Shown one piece after another: positions 61,851 through 64,000 of a stretch of DNA of 64,000 bases (positions are counted from its first letter, which is position 1; each line of letters begins with the position of its first letter). Source of the DNA: Glycomyces fuscus (lineage in GTDB: Bacteria; Actinomycetota; Actinomycetes; Streptosporangiales; Streptosporangiaceae); contig NYMS01000043.1 of assembly GCA_002529455.1 (NCBI GenBank), forward strand, positions 57,049-121,048, read 5' to 3'. The notes below the pieces were generated by a model. It was given only the letters and a program-made list of their open reading frames with translations. It was not told the origin of the DNA and made no database searches. A program made the position numbers and the translations under genes.

Positions 61851-63149
61851 GTGACCGACATCATCGACGAACTCCAGTGGCGCGGCCTGCTCGCGCAGAC
61901 GACCGACCTTGACGCACTGCGCAAGGCGCTCGCCGATGGTCCGATCACCCTGTATTGCGGTTTCGACCCGACGGCGGGCAGCCTGCACGTCGGCCACCTC
62001 ACCCAGATCCTGACCCTGGCCCGTTTCCAGCAGGCCGGACACCGCCCGATCGCTCTGGTCGGGGGCGGAACCGGTCTCATCGGCGACCCCAAGCCCAACG
62101 CCGAGCGCCAGCTCAACTCTCTGGAGACCGTGCGGGGCTGGGTCGACAACCTGGGTGGGCAGTTGTCCGCGTTCCTGCGCTTCACCCCCGAGGGGGAGCA
62201 GCCGGAGCCGACCGACGCCGTCCTGGCCAACAACGCCGACTGGCTCGGCGAGATCGACGCCATCGAGCTGCTGCGCGACGTCGGCAAGCACTTCAGCATC
62301 AACCAGATGCTCGCCCGGGAGACGGTGAAGAGCCGGCTCGACGGCGAGGGGATGAGCTACACCGAGTTCAGCTACGTGCTCCTGCAGTCCTACGACTACG
62401 TCCAGCTCTACCGGCGCTACGGCTGCACGCTCCAGACGGGCGGCTCCGACCAGTGGGGCAACATCACGGCGGGTCTGGACCTGGTCCGCAGGATGGACGG
62501 CAACGAGCCGCACGGCCAGGCGCACGGGCTGACCACGAACCTGCTCACCAAGGCCGACGGCACCAAGTTCGGCAAGACGGAGTCCGGCAGCGTCTGGCTC
62601 GACCCCGAGCTGACCTCGCCGTACGCCTTCTACCAGTTCTGGTTCAACGCCGACGACCGCGACGTGGTCCGCTACCTGAGGACCTTCAGCTTCCGCGGTC
62701 GCGACGAGATCGAGGAGCTGGAGCGCCAGACCGAGGAGCGGCCGCAGGCCCGCGCCGCCCAGCGCGTCCTGGCCGAGGACCTCACCACCCTCGTCCACGG
62801 CGAGGAGGAGTGCCGCAAGGTCAAGGAGGCCAGCCTGGCCCTGTTCGGCCGCGCGGACCTGTCCGACCTGGACGCGCGCACGCTGGACGCCGCCCTGGCC
62901 GAGGTCCCCAGGGTCGAGGTCGACGGGCCCGTCGACGGACTGCTGGTGACCGACGTGTTCGCGCGCAGCGGCCTGACGCCGAGCAAGTCCGCCGCCCGCC
63001 GCGCCATCCAGGAGGGCGGGGCCTACGTGAACAACGTCAAGGTCACCGATGTGGAGGCCGTGCTCGGTCCCGAGGACGTGCTCCAGGGGCGCTTCGTCGT
63101 GCTGCGCAAGGGCAAGCGCAACATCGGCGGACTCGTCCTCAACGGCTGA
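61851..63149 (+). CDS. tyrS: Tyrosyl-tRNA synthetase TyrS
   Basis: A class Ic synthetase of 432 residues. The HIGH motif is HVGH (46-49) and the KMSKS equivalent is KFGKT near residue 242. The tyrosine site includes YVLLQSYDYVQL and GGSDQWGNITAGLDL. The C-terminal S4 RNA-binding domain spans about 365-430 (KSAARRAIQEGGAYVNN). I place the start at the GTG at 61851 after AGAGAG, giving MTDIIDELQWRGLLAQTTDL; in-frame codons upstream to 61719 look non-coding. A strong hairpin follows, before the rRNA operon. Confidence 0.96.
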   Translation: MTDIIDELQWRGLLAQTTDLDALRKALADGPITLYCGFDPTAGSLHVGHLTQILTLARFQQAGHRPIALVGGGTGLIGDPKPNAERQLNSLETVRGWVDNLGGQLSAFLRFTPEGEQPEPTDAVLANNADWLGEIDAIELLRDVGKHFSINQMLARETVKSRLDGEGMSYTEFSYVLLQSYDYVQLYRRYGCTLQTGGSDQWGNITAGLDLVRRMDGNEPHGQAHGLTTNLLTKADGTKFGKTESGSVWLDPELTSPYAFYQFWFNADDRDVVRYLRTFSFRGRDEIEELERQTEERPQARAAQRVLAEDLTTLVHGEEECRKVKEASLALFGRADLSDLDARTLDAALAEVPRVEVDGPVDGLLVTDVFARSGLTPSKSAARRAIQEGGAYVNNVKVTDVEAVLGPEDVLQGRFVVLRKGKRNIGGLVLNG

Positions 63150-63158
63150 CGCGCCGAT

Positions 63159-63189
63159 CCGTGGGCCGGTGCCGAGCACCGGCCCACGG
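63159..63189 (+). terminator. Terminator-like hairpin after tyrS
   Basis: A perfect 14-bp stem (63159-63172 with 63176-63189) with the loop CGA starts ten bases after the tyrS stop. Confidence 0.8.
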
Positions 63190-63478
63190 CCGTGTCCGGC
63201 TGCCGCGCGCCGGCATCCGGCGTGGTCCGGTCGCCTCCCGTCCCGCGCCCGTCGCCCTCGGAGGACTCCTGCGAGCGCGGGGGTGTGGACAGGGGCACAG
63301 GGGGTGGGGGTTTCGAGAAGGAATCCTCTGGGCAGGATGCCCGTTGTCTGAACAAAAGCCGACGTAACAGCGCGGATCGGGTGTGAGGACCGCGCACGTC
63401 ACAGGGGCCTGTACAAGCCGCCCGCAAGGGGCGACAGGGTCCCGGATCGCGGGGTTGACACGCGGACCGGGTTCTGGT

Positions 63479-63507
63479 TTGACGTCTGCCCCCACCCTCC
63501 CTATACT
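63479..63507 (+). promoter_or_regulatory. rRNA promoter, strong sigma-70-like
   Basis: TTGACG (63479-63484), an exact 17-base spacer and TATACT (63502-63507) make a near-consensus vegetative promoter about 480 bases before 16S rRNA. Confidence 0.85.
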
Positions 63508-63702
63508 CGAACGAGTCGCTGCGGGACGGCGAGGGCCCCTCGGGGCCGCCTCGGAACCGGACCGCGAACGCGCACTCTCTTCCTCTCCAAGACGAACCGG
63601 TCCGAGCACCGCTCTGAATCGGCTAGGCTCGGGGAGCGCTTCCGGGGAAACGCGGAGGCGAAACGGGCTTTACCCCGATCAGAAACACCGCAAACCGCCG
63701 AT

Positions 63703-63731
63703 TTGGCGGGGCGCGGAACACCTGATAAAGT
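63703..63731 (+). promoter_or_regulatory. Second rRNA promoter candidate
   Basis: TTGGCG (63703-63708), 17 bases, then TAAAGT (63726-63731), closer to the 16S gene. Actinomycete rrn operons commonly carry several tandem promoters. Confidence 0.6.
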
Positions 63732-63984
63732 AAAGACACAACAAAGCGGAAACGCACAACGCCTTCGGCGGAAAAGCCCACACGGGCTCGTAAGCGAAGA
63801 GCGGTTGTTTCTTGAGAACTCAACAGCGCGTGTTTGATTTTCTTTAAGCCATGTTTGTTTTGGCCCCGTCACACGCAACCATACGGTTCGTGTGCAGGGT
63901 TCCTTTGATTAGCCGGGGAGACCCGGTTGGTCAGGATTACTTCTAGGTTCACCCGCCCGACCCGTCGGGCAGGGTTGCAAGACC

Positions 63985-64000
63985 TTTATGGAGAGTTTGA
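63985..64000 (+). rRNA. 16S rRNA, 5' end only
   Basis: The window ends in GGAGAGTTTGA, the conserved start of 16S rRNA (GAGTTTGA corresponds to Escherichia coli positions 9-16). The mature 5' end should be near 63985. The preceding leader, boxA and promoters support the call. Confidence 0.9.

Larger units (their letters stand above)
63190..63984 (+). promoter_or_regulatory. rRNA operon promoter and leader region
   Basis: About 800 bases without a protein gene. They hold at least two promoters, the boxA-like TTGAGAACTCAACAGCG at 63812-63828, and a GCCCGA-CCCG-TCGGGC hairpin at 63955-63970 just before 16S rRNA, probably part of pre-rRNA processing. From about 63720 on the sequence becomes AT-richer. 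A further TTGACA at 63455-63460 has no matching -10 box. Confidence 0.75.

Noticed and set aside
63192..63733. Small plus-strand ORFs after tyrS
   Set aside because: They overlap the rRNA promoters and leader and have no coding character.

Overview
The window is chromosomal core DNA from a high-GC actinomycete. The best fit is Streptosporangiales/Nocardiopsaceae, for example Nocardiopsis. The reasons are the strong GC bias, the many GTG and TTG starts, an actinobacterial integration host factor (mIHF), DUF6167 and DUF948 genes beside alaS, a cysteine-rich insert in PheS, and conservon (cvn) signalling operons. I see no insertion sequence, prophage, CRISPR array or tRNA gene.

Layout. 1-7.4 kb: pyrK (5' end cut off), pyrD, pyrF, mihF, gmk, rpoZ, coaBC and metK. 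7.5-13.2 kb: a DUF11 membrane protein, a DUF349 protein on the minus strand, an MBL-fold hydrolase and aspS. hisS, often found between the last two, is absent. 13.3-19.2 kb: a 45-residue RanBP2-type zinc finger, a PAS-GAF-SpoIIE phosphatase, rarA and a membrane pseudokinase. 19.5-28.5 kb: DUF948, DUF6167, a four-helix membrane protein, alaS, ruvX, mltG and aroE. 28.5-31.3 kb: infC (ATC start, attenuator-like leader), rpmI, rplT and an rRNA methyltransferase. 31.8-36.8 kb: a soluble PAS histidine kinase, pheS and pheT. 37-41 kb: a class III aminotransferase, a MarR regulator and a PuuB-like FAD oxidase, probably an amine or omega-amino-acid catabolic module. 41-48 kb: argC-argJ-argB-argD-argF-argR followed by argH, with a short and eroded argJ. 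48.4-56.8 kb: a full conservon (kinase, roadblock, DUF742, GTPase) followed by a CbiX-like protein, then a second kinase-DUF742 pair that lacks the roadblock and GTPase genes. 56.8-61.7 kb: an LhgO-type oxidase, a secreted protein, a membrane-anchored HNH nuclease, a YdjM-like membrane protein, and a TetR plus alpha/beta hydrolase pair with a clear operator. 61.8-64 kb: tyrS, then an rRNA leader with promoters and the first bases of 16S rRNA.

How the genes work together. Most of the window is housekeeping: pyrimidine, CoA, SAM and arginine synthesis, plus aminoacylation by AspRS, AlaRS, PheRS and TyrRS. Regulatory parts visible in the DNA include perfect-stem hairpins after many operons, a likely ArgR target before argC, a 15-bp TetR operator inside its own promoter and a MarR palindrome.

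The items most worth a second look are the truncated ArgJ inside an intact arg operon, the PyrD whose class 1 active-site Cys is Ser although it sits beside pyrK, the pseudokinase, the paired complete and partial conservons with a metal-site-less CbiX-like neighbour, the ATC-started infC with its attenuator, the bacterial RanBP2-type zinc finger, and an mltG with an approximately 500-residue charged disordered cytoplasmic region.
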